DNA of 64,000 nt from Providencia hangzhouensis (GCF_029193595.2 NZ_CP135052.1:2108001-2172000); one strand, 5' to 3'. Positions 41,342-51,268 are shown, numbered from the stretch's first letter. Translations and numbers: made by a program. Notes: generated from the sequence alone by a model not told the origin.

Positions 41342-41962
41342 TTATCTTGAACGCATATAAATTAAGCTAGCTTCAAGACGAGAGCGAACACGTAATTTTT
41401 TAAGAATATTTCTAATGTGAACTTTAACCGTTTCTTCAGAAATAAAAAGTAAATTAGATATTTCACGGTTTTTTAAACCCACAGCCATTTCATGTAAAAT
41501 TTCAGATTCTCGCCGTGTCAGTGATGAGAGTGGGTCATTATAATTATGACGAGAAATAAGATGCTGATATATTTTTTCACTGAAAACTAATTGCCCTCTA
41601 GAGGCTTTCTTCATACTATAAAATAACATGTCAAGCTCACTGCTTTTTAATAAATACCCTTGTGCTCCTGCATCAATAGCGCCATATATATCTGTTTTAA
41701 TTGTTGAAGCAGATAACACTAATAAGTAGCTATTATTGCAGTGCTTACGAAGTAATCGTATCGTTTCAAATGTTTTAATACCTTGAATATTGGTATCTAT
41801 AATAATTAGATTAGGCTGTAGCTGCCTTGCAATGCTTAAGGCCTCGTAACAACAAGAGGACTCTGCTGTGACAATAAAGTGCGTATCGGTATTTATGAGC
41901 TGGCGCAATCCCAAGCGTATAAGAGGGTGCTCATCAACAATCATTACGGTATATTTAGACAT
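41342..41962 (-). CDS. Orphan NarP-like LuxR-family response regulator
   Basis: This 206-residue response regulator has a receiver domain with VDEHPL, phospho-acceptor Asp56 in LIIIDTNIQG and the conserved Lys in GYLLKSS. A LuxR-type helix-turn-helix follows (LTRRESEILHEMAVGLKNREI, then EETVKVHIRNILKKL), close to NarP/NarL. The acidic pair is Asp-Glu. The ATG at 41962 has AAGGA seven bases upstream. No sensor kinase is nearby. The gene is more AT-rich than its neighbours and preceded by about 500 bp of very AT-rich DNA, so acquisition or relaxed selection is possible. A nitrate-related role is only a family hint. Confidence 0.75.
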   Translation of the reverse strand: MSKYTVMIVDEHPLIRLGLRQLINTDTHFIVTAESSCCYEALSIARQLQPNLIIIDTNIQGIKTFETIRLLRKHCNNSYLLVLSASTIKTDIYGAIDAGAQGYLLKSSELDMLFYSMKKASRGQLVFSEKIYQHLISRHNYNDPLSSLTRRESEILHEMAVGLKNREISNLLFISEETVKVHIRNILKKLRVRSRLEASLIYMRSR

Positions 41963-42493
41963 AGAGGGTTCCTTTTTCATGTCTTAAAATTCAAGGTCTA
42001 GTTTGATACTTTCCATAAAATAGACAGTTTAATTTTGATATATTTATTATATTTAATTGGAGTATTAATAATTGTAAAATCAGTATGGGGAATTCTTAAT
42101 GTTACTTCTTTGCTTAATATATTATATCCCTCGCTAATAACAATAAGATACTTGTTGATAATACATTAAAATTAGAAAATTCATATCTAATATTTAAATC
42201 AATATTAAACGGAGAAGGTATTTAAGATAGGGTTCATAATGTGATTAATTTTTTATATATATTAACCTCATAAAACTAATAATAAATTATTTTTAGTTAA
42301 TATCTTAAAAATTAGAGAAGTGTTTCGATATAGTAAAATATAATCAATGTGATTACGTTTTACTCTAACGGTGACCTAACTCTATTGTAACTGAAAGATT
42401 TTTCTGGAAATTGCCAGTATGATCATGATTTGCTAGAGAGATGTGTTTATACTGTTATCGCTCTTACCTTACTTATTTTGAAAGGACTTGACG
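41963..42493. other. AT-rich divergent spacer upstream of maeB
   Basis: About 530 bp of strongly AT-rich sequence separate the response regulator from maeB. I see no frame with a ribosome site. GTGATTACGTTTTACTC near 42350 is only weakly CRP-like. The maeB ribosome site AAAGGA is at 42481-42486. Promoters for both genes must lie here. Confidence 0.5.
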
Positions 42494-44773
42494 ATGGATG
42501 ACAAATTAAAACAAAGTGCTCTTGATTTTCATGAGTTTCCACATCCTGGGAAAATTACGGTTACCCCAACTAAACCACTAACAACCCAGAGAGATCTCGC
42601 ATTAGCATACTCACCAGGTGTTGCAGTGCCATGTCTTGAAATTGCAGATGACCCACTTAAAGCTTATCGTTACACCGCTAAAGGTAACCTTGTCGGGGTC
42701 GTGTCTAATGGTACGGCTGTCCTTGGGTTAGGTAATATCGGTGCTTTAGCTGGTAAGCCTGTCATGGAAGGAAAAGGTGTACTATTTAAAAAGTTTTCTG
42801 GTGTTGATGTCTTTGATATTGAAGTTGATGAAACAGACCCAGACAAGTTAGTTGATATCATTGCGTCTCTTGAGCCGACTTTTGGCGGTATTAATTTAGA
42901 AGATATCAAAGCACCAGAATGCTTTTATATTGAACAAAAACTTCGTGAGCGGATGAAAATCCCTGTATTCCATGATGACCAACACGGTACCGCAATCATC
43001 TGTACTGCCGCTGTTATCAATGGCTTACGTATTGTTAAAAAAGATATTGGTGATGTGCGCCTGGTGGTTTCTGGCGCAGGGGCGGCATCAATCGCTTGTA
43101 TGAATTTATTAGTCGCGTTGGGGTTGAAACGCGAACATATCACCGTTTGTGATTCAAAAGGGGTGATTTACAAAGGCCGTGACGAACGCATGGATGTCAC
43201 CAAAGCCGCGTATGCAATTGAAGATAACGGCCAACGTACTTTGGCTGATGCGATTCCTAATGCAGATATTTTCTTAGGCTGTTCAGGTCCACGTCTTTTA
43301 ACGCCAGAAATGGTGAAAACCATGGCAAAAGATCCTCTAATCTTAGCATTGGCTAATCCTGAACCCGAAATTTTACCACCTTTGGCAAAAGAAGTTCGCC
43401 CTGATGCCATCATCTGTACTGGTCGTTCTGATTACCCAAATCAGGTTAATAACGTATTATGTTTCCCATTCATTTTCCGTGGTGCGCTAGATGTTGGCGC
43501 AACAACGATTAATGAAGAAATGAAACTGGCTTGTGTATATGCCATTGCAGATCTTGCATTGGCTGAGCAAAGTGAAGAAGTGGCTTCTGCGTATGGCAAC
43601 CAAGATTTATTCTTTGGCCCTGAATATATTATTCCGAAACCATTTGACCCGCGTTTGATTGTGAAAATTGCGCCAGCAGTGGCAAAAGCAGCTATGGATT
43701 CAGGGGTAGCAACGCGTCCAATTGAAGACTTTGATGCCTATATCGAAAAATTAAATCAATTTGTTTATAAAACAAATTTATTCATGAAACCTATTTTCTC
43801 TCAAGCTAAGACGGCGAAAAAACGCATTGTATTAGCAGAAGGGGAAGAAGAGCGTGTATTGCATGCGACTCAAGAACTAGTGTCTTTAGGTTTAGCTTTC
43901 CCAATTTTAGTTGGGCGCCCAAGTGTGATTGAAATGCGTATTCAAAAACTCGGCCTACATATTGAGTTAGGTAAAGATTTTGAAGTGGTTAATAACGAAA
44001 ACGACCCGCGTTATAAAGAATATTGGCAAGAATACTACCAAATCATGAAACGTCGTGGTATTTCCCAAGAAATGGCGCGCCGTGCGGTGATTAATAACCC
44101 AACCTTAATTGGTGGGATCATGGTGTTGCGTGGCGAAGCCGACGGGATGATTTGTGGAACGGTGGGCAGTTATGGCGAACACTATGAAGTTGTTAAAGAT
44201 TTATTTGGTTTCCGCGAGGGTGTTCATGCAGCAGGTGCAATGAATGCATTGTTATTACCAACGGGTAATACGTTTATCGCAGACACTTATGTCAATGAAG
44301 ACCCTTCACCGGAAGAGCTAACTGAAATCACGTTAATGGCAGCGGATACGGTAAGACGCTTTGGTATTGAGCCAAAAGTGGCTCTGTTATCGCGTTCTAG
44401 CTTTGGTTCTTCAGATTGCGCATCTGCACAAAAAATGCGTGATACGCTAACGATGATCAAAGCACGTGACCCACATTTGGAAATTGATGGTGAAATGCAT
44501 GCGGATGCCGCATTAATTGAATCTATCCGTAAAGATGTGATGCCTGATAGTCCATTAAAAGGTTCAGCAAATTTATTAATTATGCCAAATATGGAAGCAG
44601 CACGTATTAGTTATAATTTACTGCGTGTCACAAGCTCTGATGGTGTGACTGTCGGGCCAGTGTTAATGGGGGTTGCGAAACCTGTGCATATATTAACACC
44701 AATTGCTTCGGTACGTCGTATCGTGAATATGGTGGCATTGGCAGTGGTTGAAGCACAAACAAATCCACTTTAA
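42494..44773 (+). CDS. maeB: NADP-dependent malic enzyme MaeB (with PTA-like domain)
   Basis: This 759-residue enzyme decarboxylates malate to pyruvate with NADP+. The malic enzyme part (about 1-425) has [23 protein letters not shown], the nucleotide fold [12 protein letters not shown] and ALANPEPEI. The C-terminal part (about 430-759) resembles phosphotransacetylase, for example [15 protein letters not shown] and [16 protein letters not shown], and in E. coli it mediates allosteric control by acetyl-CoA. The ATG at 42494 gives the same length as E. coli MaeB. It is a single gene with its own terminator. Confidence 0.96.
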   Translation: MDDKLKQSALDFHEFPHPGKITVTPTKPLTTQRDLALAYSPGVAVPCLEIADDPLKAYRYTAKGNLVGVVSNGTAVLGLGNIGALAGKPVMEGKGVLFKKFSGVDVFDIEVDETDPDKLVDIIASLEPTFGGINLEDIKAPECFYIEQKLRERMKIPVFHDDQHGTAIICTAAVINGLRIVKKDIGDVRLVVSGAGAASIACMNLLVALGLKREHITVCDSKGVIYKGRDERMDVTKAAYAIEDNGQRTLADAIPNADIFLGCSGPRLLTPEMVKTMAKDPLILALANPEPEILPPLAKEVRPDAIICTGRSDYPNQVNNVLCFPFIFRGALDVGATTINEEMKLACVYAIADLALAEQSEEVASAYGNQDLFFGPEYIIPKPFDPRLIVKIAPAVAKAAMDSGVATRPIEDFDAYIEKLNQFVYKTNLFMKPIFSQAKTAKKRIVLAEGEEERVLHATQELVSLGLAFPILVGRPSVIEMRIQKLGLHIELGKDFEVVNNENDPRYKEYWQEYYQIMKRRGISQEMARRAVINNPTLIGGIMVLRGEADGMICGTVGSYGEHYEVVKDLFGFREGVHAAGAMNALLLPTGNTFIADTYVNEDPSPEELTEITLMAADTVRRFGIEPKVALLSRSSFGSSDCASAQKMRDTLTMIKARDPHLEIDGEMHADAALIESIRKDVMPDSPLKGSANLLIMPNMEAARISYNLLRVTSSDGVTVGPVLMGVAKPVHILTPIASVRRIVNMVALAVVEAQTNPL

Positions 44774-44798
44774 GGGTTAATATTAATTAATTTGTGTT

Positions 44799-44830
44799 AA
44801 AGGCTTCTATGGTTTCATAGGAGCCTTTTT
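44799..44830 (+). terminator. Intrinsic terminator of maeB
   Basis: AAAGGCT and CTATG pair with CATAG and AGCCTTT (one T-G pair between the blocks) around GTTT, and the T-run follows. It separates maeB from the iron-regulated locus that starts at the adjacent Fur box. Confidence 0.88.
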
Positions 44831-44833
44831 GTT

Positions 44834-44852
44834 GAAAATGATTCTCATTATC
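44834..44852. promoter_or_regulatory. Fur box upstream of the ChaN-like gene
   Basis: GAAAATGATTCTCATTATC matches 16 of 19 bases of the classical Fur consensus. It lies 40 bp before the ChaN-like start, a typical promoter position. It predicts derepression under iron limitation. Confidence 0.82.
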
Positions 44853-44891
44853 TGTATCTTGTGAGCTTGACTACATAAGATGGAAAGCATA

Positions 44892-45758
44892 ATGATTTCA
44901 ATTAGATTGACCTCTCGAATAGCCACTTTAATGGTTGGGTTATTTTTTCTTATTGGTTGTACACAAAAAATTGAGCCAACAAACGTACAATTGGATAGCC
45001 AGCTAACAGCAAGCGACCAAATTATTGACTTAGCAACAGGTAAGTCTTTAACACCTCAGCAATTAGTTGAGCAGCTTGCTCAATCTCCACGTGTGATTGT
45101 TGGAGAAAAGCATGATAACCACTATCACCACCAAATTGAGCAATGGCTTGTACAGGAAATGCCAAAAATACGGCCTCAAGGTGCGGTTTTACTCGAAATG
45201 CTGACACCGTCACAGCAAAAAGGTGTGAGTCGAGTACAGGCACAGATGCAGAGTAATCCTTATATTCGTGACGAAAAGTTACAGTCCGCCATAAAATGGA
45301 ACAGTGGTTGGCCTTGGGAACAGTATGGGGCTTTAATCCGTCATTTACTAAGCTCACCTTATCCATTACTTTCTGCAAACCTAAATAAAGAAGAGGTGCT
45401 TTCCGCCTACGCTAACCCATCATCAATAATGGGGCAGTATTCGACTCAGCCTATTGTTCAAGAACTCATCAGTAAAACGATTGAAAGCTCTCATGGTGGG
45501 GAACTTACAGCGGAACAAGTGGTAAAAATGACCTTTATACAGCAGTTGCGTGACCGCCGTATGGCAGAGTCGTTATTAAATGCACCTACACCCGCGCTCT
45601 TATTTGCAGGTGGCTACCATGCAACAAGAGCTATTGGGGTACCTTTACATGTGCAAGACCTCGCACCTGACGAATCAGTCAAAGTGTTAATTATTTCAGA
45701 GAGAGGGGAAGAAATAGACCATTTACATGCTGATTTTGTTTGGTATACCCCTAAATGA
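44892..45758 (+). CDS. ChaN-like iron-regulated lipoprotein
   Basis: This 288-residue protein has a lipoprotein signal ending LIGC (Cys about residue 23) and a ChaN/DUF399 domain with VIVGEKHDNHYHHQIEQWL near residue 75 and LLFAGGYHATRAIGVPLHV near 240. Campylobacter ChaN binds haem and works with a TonB-dependent receptor, and the Pseudomonas relative PhuW is haem-linked. The start at 44892 is preceded by GGAAAG, and a weaker ATG lies at 44880. It heads a Fur-box-controlled locus with a TonB and a receptor, so an outer-membrane role in haem or iron handling is likely by inference. Confidence 0.82.
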   Translation: MISIRLTSRIATLMVGLFFLIGCTQKIEPTNVQLDSQLTASDQIIDLATGKSLTPQQLVEQLAQSPRVIVGEKHDNHYHHQIEQWLVQEMPKIRPQGAVLLEMLTPSQQKGVSRVQAQMQSNPYIRDEKLQSAIKWNSGWPWEQYGALIRHLLSSPYPLLSANLNKEEVLSAYANPSSIMGQYSTQPIVQELISKTIESSHGGELTAEQVVKMTFIQQLRDRRMAESLLNAPTPALLFAGGYHATRAIGVPLHVQDLAPDESVKVLIISERGEEIDHLHADFVWYTPK

Positions 45759-45831
45759 TGACTAAATAATAGCAACCTAATGATTTCAAAAAAGTTAATT
45801 TTGTGAAGTATTCTTTATTTTCATTAAGAAA

Positions 45832-45846
45832 TGATTTCCATTTTCA
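45832..45846. promoter_or_regulatory. Possible second Fur site upstream of the tonB-like gene
   Basis: TGATTTC-C-ATTTTCA fits the 7-1-7 Fur pattern at 11 of 14 positions and lies about 60 bp before the TonB start. A further partial match (AATTATCATTTGC) follows at about 45857-45869. The match is weaker than the first box. Confidence 0.45.
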
Positions 45847-45903
45847 TTTGTTATTAATTATCATTTGCGTTTATGTGAAGATACATAAGTACATAAGATA
45901 AAA

Positions 45904-46707
45904 ATGAGTATAACAACATTTGAAAATGAGTATTTAAAGCGAACGACGAAGATGAGTGGGTGGTTCGCATTGGCAATTGCTCTTCATGTCGCTGTGGTTG
46001 GGGGCTATATATGGGTAACTTATAATCAACAATGGGAAGAGCTATTGCCTCTACCATCAGTGGTTATGGAAATTTCGATAGAGTCGCAAGCCGAACAATT
46101 GACAGAAGTTAACATTGGTCAATTACAAGAGTTAGCGGTGGCAAGTCAGGCACATGAGGCTCCATCAGAAGAGAAAATTATCCCACCATTAGCCATCAAT
46201 GAGCAGGCAGAAGTGCAAGTGGCTAAGACGGTGAGTACAAAACGAATAGCTGAAGTAAAAAAACAAAAGCGTGAAAAGCAGGTGGTTGAACAAAAACAAG
46301 CGACTGATTCAAAAGCCAATGATGCCCCTGTCACCAGTGATGCAGCAGCGCCATTACAGACTCAGAAAATTGCCGCAGAATTTAATAGCCAGTCACAATC
46401 GATAGAGAACGCGAAAAGGCTGTGGGAAGCACAAGTATTGGGTAAATTAAATAAATACAAGCGTTTCCCTGAAGATGCCGTAAGGCGAGGGCGAGTTGGT
46501 CAATCAGCAGTAACATTTACGGTTGACCCACAAGGTTTTTTACTTGATAGCGAGCTGGTGAGTTCATCTGGAACGCGATCGTTGGATAGAGAAGCCTTGC
46601 AGGTTTTATCAAGAGCGGCACCTTTACCTGAACCACCTACTGAAATTTTAATCAACGGGCGGGTAACAGTCAGGATCCCTATTGATTTTACTCTTAATGA
46701 AAAATAG
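45904..46707 (+). CDS. TonB-family energy transducer (accessory TonB)
   Basis: This 267-residue protein has one N-terminal membrane anchor (about 18-37, WFALAIALHVAVVGGYIW). The periplasmic spacer is rich in Lys, Glu, Gln and Ala rather than the usual Glu-Pro/Lys-Pro repeats. The C-terminal TonB domain contains YKRFPEDAVRRGRVGQSAVT and ends with VTVRIPIDF. It should use the proton-motive force through ExbBD to energise the nearby receptor. No exbB or exbD is present here, so the chromosomal pair must be shared. It is most like locus-specific TonB proteins such as HasB. Confidence 0.85.
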   Translation: MSITTFENEYLKRTTKMSGWFALAIALHVAVVGGYIWVTYNQQWEELLPLPSVVMEISIESQAEQLTEVNIGQLQELAVASQAHEAPSEEKIIPPLAINEQAEVQVAKTVSTKRIAEVKKQKREKQVVEQKQATDSKANDAPVTSDAAAPLQTQKIAAEFNSQSQSIENAKRLWEAQVLGKLNKYKRFPEDAVRRGRVGQSAVTFTVDPQGFLLDSELVSSSGTRSLDREALQVLSRAAPLPEPPTEILINGRVTVRIPIDFTLNEK

Positions 46708-46719
46708 ATTGGATGAATT

Positions 46720-48852
46720 ATGCGTAATAAACTTACTGAGTTTTGTCTTATTACATTACTTGGTTTATATGCAGCAACCAGTGCTGCGGAGGATAGAATG
46801 TCAGCACCAATAGCCAAAAAACAACCACATACAATGACTACTCACGGAGATGTCCGTGTTGATAACTATTATTGGTTAAGAGATGACCAACGTGAGTCTC
46901 CAGAAATTATCGAATATCTAACGCAAGAAAATGACTATACAAAGCAACAATTAGAGAAAGGTGAGTCGTTAAAAAAAGAGATTTACGATGAACTCTTTTC
47001 GCGTATGAAGCAGGACGATGAGTCAGTTCCCTATAATTATAATGGTTATACTTACCGCTCACGAGTGGTTGCGGGAAAAAATTATTCTATCTATGAAAGA
47101 CGCCCGGTAAATAGCCAGGGTGAATGGGTTGTATTAGTTGATGGTAATGAACGTGCCGAAGGCACAGAATATTATCGTATGGGCGCGTTAGCTATTTCGC
47201 CAGATAATACCACGCTTGCCATTGCCGAAGATCACCAAGGGCGTAATGAATTTGCAGTGTCATTTCGAAAAATTGATGAGAGCGAGTGGCAAGAGAATGT
47301 ATTAACCAATACATCAGGGAATATTGTTTGGGCTAATGATAACCAAACGCTATTCTATGTGAATAAAGACAAGCAAACATTGCTTCCTTATCAAGTGGTT
47401 AGGCACCAATACGGTACACAGCAAACTCAAGACAAACTGGTGTATGAAGAAAAGGATGATACTTTTTACGTTAGTTTAGCGAAATCGACGTCAAAAGATT
47501 TTATTTTAATAGGTATCACGAGTACTGAAACTTCTGAATATCGGTTAATTGATGCAAATCAGCCACAAAATGACGCTAAAATCTTAAAACCACGTCAAGT
47601 TGGGGTTGAGTACTATCCTGATCATTTCAATGGTAAATTCTATATTCGTTCTAATCACCAGCACCCATTGTTTGGTTTATATATTGCAGACAATATTTCA
47701 GCGCCGTGGGTAAGCTTTATTACACCACGTGATGGGGTTGATCTTGAAGGTTTTGCGTTATTTAATAACTGGTTAGTGGTAGAAGAGCGCCAAAACGGCT
47801 TAGTAAATATTCGCCAAATCAGTTGGTTAACGCATAAAGAAAACCAAGTGAGCTTTGATGACCCAACTTACATGGCGTGGATTGGGAATAACCCTGAGCC
47901 TGATACGGACACATTACGCTACGGCTACTCATCAATGACCACACCGTCTTCAGTATATGAAATTAATATGCTGACTCAAGAAAAACAGCTTTTAAAACAA
48001 GAAGAAGTTAAAGATTTTAATAAGCAAAATTACCAAAGTGAGCGTATTTGGGTCACTGCACAAGATGGGATAAAAGTCCCTGTTTCCTTAGTTTACCGTA
48101 AAGATCTTTTCAAACATGGTCAAAATCCATTGTTAGTCTATGGTTATGGCGCTTATGGATATGGCATAGACCCTTCTTTTAGTTCATCTCGTTTGTCTTT
48201 ATTGGATCGCGGTTTTGTTTACGCGATTGCACATATTCGTGGTGGTGGTGACTTAGGTAAAAATTGGTACATACAAGGCAAAACAATCCACAAAATGAAT
48301 ACATTTACTGACTTTATTGATGCAACCAAAGGGTTATTATCAGAAGGTTATGGTAAAGCAGGGCATGTGTATGCCATGGGGGGCAGTGCGGGTGGCTTAT
48401 TAATGGGAGCGGTGGTGAATATGGCGCCTGACTTATACGAGGGTGTTGTTTCCGCTGTTCCATTTGTAGATGTGGTAACCACAATGTTAGACCCATCAAT
48501 TCCTCTAACTACTGGGGAATACGACGAGTGGGGTAACCCTGAAAATGAAGAGGATTACTGGCGAATTAAAGCGTATAGCCCTTATGACAATATCAAAGCA
48601 CAACATTACCCACATATTTTAGTGACGACAGGGTTACATGATTCCCAAGTTCAATACTGGGAACCTGCAAAATGGGTGGCTAAATTGCGAGATATTAAAC
48701 AAGGTAATTCATTATTATTATTAGAAACGAATATGAATGCGGGCCATGGCGGTAAATCAGGGCGTTTTAATGCACTCGATGATATTGCCCAAGAATATAG
48801 CTTTATTCTTATGCTTGAAAATAAAGACAAATATTTTCCATATTTAAAATAA
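46720..48852 (+). CDS. Exported S9A oligopeptidase (oligopeptidase B-like)
   Basis: This 710-residue serine peptidase has a beta-propeller (about 80-410) and an alpha/beta-hydrolase domain. The catalytic Ser is in AMGGSAGGLLMG, the Asp in GLHDSQVQYW and the His in NAGHGGKSGRF. The acidic GEYDEWGNPENEEDYW region resembles the basic-residue specificity segment of oligopeptidase B. Unlike E. coli PtrB, it begins with a clear signal peptide (MRNKLTEFCLITLLGLYAAT, cleavage near SAAED), so it should act in the periplasm or outside. It lies 12 bp after tonB and before the receptor gene, which suggests it processes something the receptor imports. Confidence 0.88.
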   Translation: MRNKLTEFCLITLLGLYAATSAAEDRMSAPIAKKQPHTMTTHGDVRVDNYYWLRDDQRESPEIIEYLTQENDYTKQQLEKGESLKKEIYDELFSRMKQDDESVPYNYNGYTYRSRVVAGKNYSIYERRPVNSQGEWVVLVDGNERAEGTEYYRMGALAISPDNTTLAIAEDHQGRNEFAVSFRKIDESEWQENVLTNTSGNIVWANDNQTLFYVNKDKQTLLPYQVVRHQYGTQQTQDKLVYEEKDDTFYVSLAKSTSKDFILIGITSTETSEYRLIDANQPQNDAKILKPRQVGVEYYPDHFNGKFYIRSNHQHPLFGLYIADNISAPWVSFITPRDGVDLEGFALFNNWLVVEERQNGLVNIRQISWLTHKENQVSFDDPTYMAWIGNNPEPDTDTLRYGYSSMTTPSSVYEINMLTQEKQLLKQEEVKDFNKQNYQSERIWVTAQDGIKVPVSLVYRKDLFKHGQNPLLVYGYGAYGYGIDPSFSSSRLSLLDRGFVYAIAHIRGGGDLGKNWYIQGKTIHKMNTFTDFIDATKGLLSEGYGKAGHVYAMGGSAGGLLMGAVVNMAPDLYEGVVSAVPFVDVVTTMLDPSIPLTTGEYDEWGNPENEEDYWRIKAYSPYDNIKAQHYPHILVTTGLHDSQVQYWEPAKWVAKLRDIKQGNSLLLLETNMNAGHGGKSGRFNALDDIAQEYSFILMLENKDKYFPYLK

Positions 48853-48881
48853 TAATTAACCTATAAAATTTAGGTGATTTC

Positions 48882-48922
48882 AGGCCAGCAACAAGATTAA
48901 TCACATTGTTGCTGAGCCTTTT
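48882..48922 (+). terminator. Hairpin between the S9 peptidase and receptor genes
   Basis: AGGC plus CAGCAACAA pair with TTGTTGCTG plus GCCT (one bulged A), followed by TTTT. It could terminate or attenuate transcription before the receptor gene. A second hairpin follows at 48923-48944 (CACAGGC with GCCTGTG). Confidence 0.6.
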
Positions 48923-48992
48923 CACAGGCACTATTTGGCCTGTGCTAGCGGTGTGAGCGTATGACACTCAGTACGTTTACAGGAATGGTTTA

Positions 48993-51251
48993 ATGAATAA
49001 TAAAACAATAATTATGGTAGCTGGTATTATTGCCACTAGCTACCAAGGGATCGCTTTGGCTGAAAATACACAGCAGCAAAATAAGCAGAAAGAAGGTGTG
49101 GTTAATTTTAGCCAATTAAAAGTTTCAGGTGCGCAGAAACAAACCCCACTAGTCAAAGCATTAGAAAAACCAGGTGCTTATAGTGCGGTTGGTACAGAAA
49201 ATAAATTGCAGTCGATGGATAAAATTATTCGCACCATGCCCGGTACCTATACTCAAATGGATGCCAGCCAAGGTACGGTTAACGTCAATATTCGTGGACT
49301 GAGTGGTTTTGGTCGCGTGAATATGATGGTTGATGGTATTACGCAAAGTTATTATGGTATCTCACCGAGCAAATATACCCACGGTATGCAGCCGAGTAAT
49401 GATTTTGGCTCATTAATTGATCCAAACTTTATTGTCTCAGTGGAAGTGGAGAAAGGGCAGTTGAATGGCAGTAATAGCATTAATGCTTTAGCCGGAAGTG
49501 CGAATTTCCGCACTATCGGAATTGATGACGTCATTTTTAACGACAATTTATACGGACTGCGTAGTAAAGCTAACTGGGGGGATAATGGTCTCGGTTATAA
49601 CGGGATGGTTGCTGTTGCGGGTAAAACACAATTACAGGATGATGGTTACTTTGGTGGTTTAATTGCAGTTAGTGGGCATAATATCCCCGGCAGCTATAAA
49701 AACGGCGATGGTTTTAATAGTGATGAATTTGCCACAGATCCCTCATTCAAACAAAAGCCACAATCTCAATTGGCAAAGTTGAAATATAAACCTAATGATC
49801 GCCATGAATTGGAATTCAGTGGGCGTTTTTTGCAAAATAAACTTACCAGCAGAAAGATTAATAGTGAGGACTATTATCTAAAATATAAATACACTCCATT
49901 AAATGAATTAATTGACGTAGAAATACTGGCAAGCCATGGCAATAATGAACAAAAATTTCAAGGTGATCCTATTGGTGGAGCCTTTAAAAATGCCATATCT
50001 AAAAATAAATCTGATAGTATAAATTTATCCAATACTAGCCATTTTTCTTATGGAGATGTGGATTATAAATGGCAAGTAGGTTCGAAATTAATGAAAACCA
50101 AATACAGTAAGGAAGCACAATCGGTTGAAGACCCAAATACCCAGATAAACAATCCATTTTCACCAAGTGGAACACAAGATATTGCCAGCGTATATACTCA
50201 GTTTGAAGCGAAATACGATATCTATACAGCGATATTTGACCTTAATTACCTCAATTATAGCGTGAAAGGTTATAAGCCTGCGTGTGATGAAACCGAAAAA
50301 TGTTTCCCCCAAGAAGCCAGTAATCTGAACATTAAAGATAGTGGGATTAACCCAGGTATATTGTTATCCGCTCAAATCATTCCTGAATTCCAGCCCTTTG
50401 TTAGTTACGCACATTCCATGCGTGCACCGAATTCACAAGAAGCTTTTTTCTCCTCAAATGGTGGCCAGACGATGAATCCATTTCTTAAGGGTGAAAAATC
50501 AAAAACTTGGCAGGTTGGGTTTAATAGCTTAAAACCTGATTTAGTGGTAGATGGTGACCAATTCAATCTGAAAGCATTGTGGTTTCATACCCAAGTTAAA
50601 GATTATATCACGAGTAAAGCTTTTGTACTTTGTCGTTCCAATCCACAGGATGAATTTGATTGGTGTTTAGTGAATGATGATGTATGGGATAAAGAGAATC
50701 CACCAATGTTTCAGCGAGCAGAAATGTATGTGAATGACCATCGAGATGTAAATTTACGAGGGTATGAATTGCAAGCCAACTACGATGCAGGTGTATTTTA
50801 TTCAATGGTTTCATATACCAAAGAGTCAGGAAAACAGCCGGTTTCTATTAATAGCACCTCCTTATTTAGTGCAGGGGATTTCACTCAATTACCTGACTAT
50901 TACCTAACATTAGACTCAGGCGTACGCTTCTTTGATGAAAAACTGACACTCGGTTCAACGATCACATGGACTGGCCCCTCCAAACGGATTAGCCCAGTTC
51001 CAGATAGCGACCAAAATGGTGATGCTATGACGGAGAAATATGAGAAACAACCAACTATTGTTGATGTATATGCAGATTATGAAATTAATAAAAACGTTAA
51101 GTTGATGATGACAGTTAACAATGTGACGAATAAAAACTATACCGACGCACTAAACCGAGCAAATTCGGGTGCAATTATGCAAGAGAGAGGACGGAATAAT
51201 GAAACGGGTAGAGGGCGTACTTATATGATTGGTGGGCAGGTACGTTTCTAA
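48993..51251 (+). CDS. TonB-dependent outer-membrane receptor (haem/iron type)
   Basis: This 752-residue receptor has a signal peptide (to about residue 23), a plug domain (about 40-165, with GTVNVNIRGLSGFGRVNMMVDG), a beta-barrel, and the terminal Phe of outer-membrane proteins (GGQVRF). SMRAP followed by MNPFL near 480-505 resembles the FRAP/NPNL box of haem receptors, but the histidine usually found between them is not seen. AGGAAT stands before the ATG. With the Fur box, ChaN and TonB upstream, it most likely imports haem, haemoprotein-derived iron or a siderophore. The exact ligand is open. Confidence 0.85.
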   Translation: MNNKTIIMVAGIIATSYQGIALAENTQQQNKQKEGVVNFSQLKVSGAQKQTPLVKALEKPGAYSAVGTENKLQSMDKIIRTMPGTYTQMDASQGTVNVNIRGLSGFGRVNMMVDGITQSYYGISPSKYTHGMQPSNDFGSLIDPNFIVSVEVEKGQLNGSNSINALAGSANFRTIGIDDVIFNDNLYGLRSKANWGDNGLGYNGMVAVAGKTQLQDDGYFGGLIAVSGHNIPGSYKNGDGFNSDEFATDPSFKQKPQSQLAKLKYKPNDRHELEFSGRFLQNKLTSRKINSEDYYLKYKYTPLNELIDVEILASHGNNEQKFQGDPIGGAFKNAISKNKSDSINLSNTSHFSYGDVDYKWQVGSKLMKTKYSKEAQSVEDPNTQINNPFSPSGTQDIASVYTQFEAKYDIYTAIFDLNYLNYSVKGYKPACDETEKCFPQEASNLNIKDSGINPGILLSAQIIPEFQPFVSYAHSMRAPNSQEAFFSSNGGQTMNPFLKGEKSKTWQVGFNSLKPDLVVDGDQFNLKALWFHTQVKDYITSKAFVLCRSNPQDEFDWCLVNDDVWDKENPPMFQRAEMYVNDHRDVNLRGYELQANYDAGVFYSMVSYTKESGKQPVSINSTSLFSAGDFTQLPDYYLTLDSGVRFFDEKLTLGSTITWTGPSKRISPVPDSDQNGDAMTEKYEKQPTIVDVYADYEINKNVKLMMTVNNVTNKNYTDALNRANSGAIMQERGRNNETGRGRTYMIGGQVRF

Positions 51252-51268
51252 CCAGTATATAAATTTAC

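Noticed and set aside
42340-42370. CRP-like sequence upstream of maeB
   Set aside because: Only one half-site resembles the consensus, which is common by chance in AT-rich DNA.
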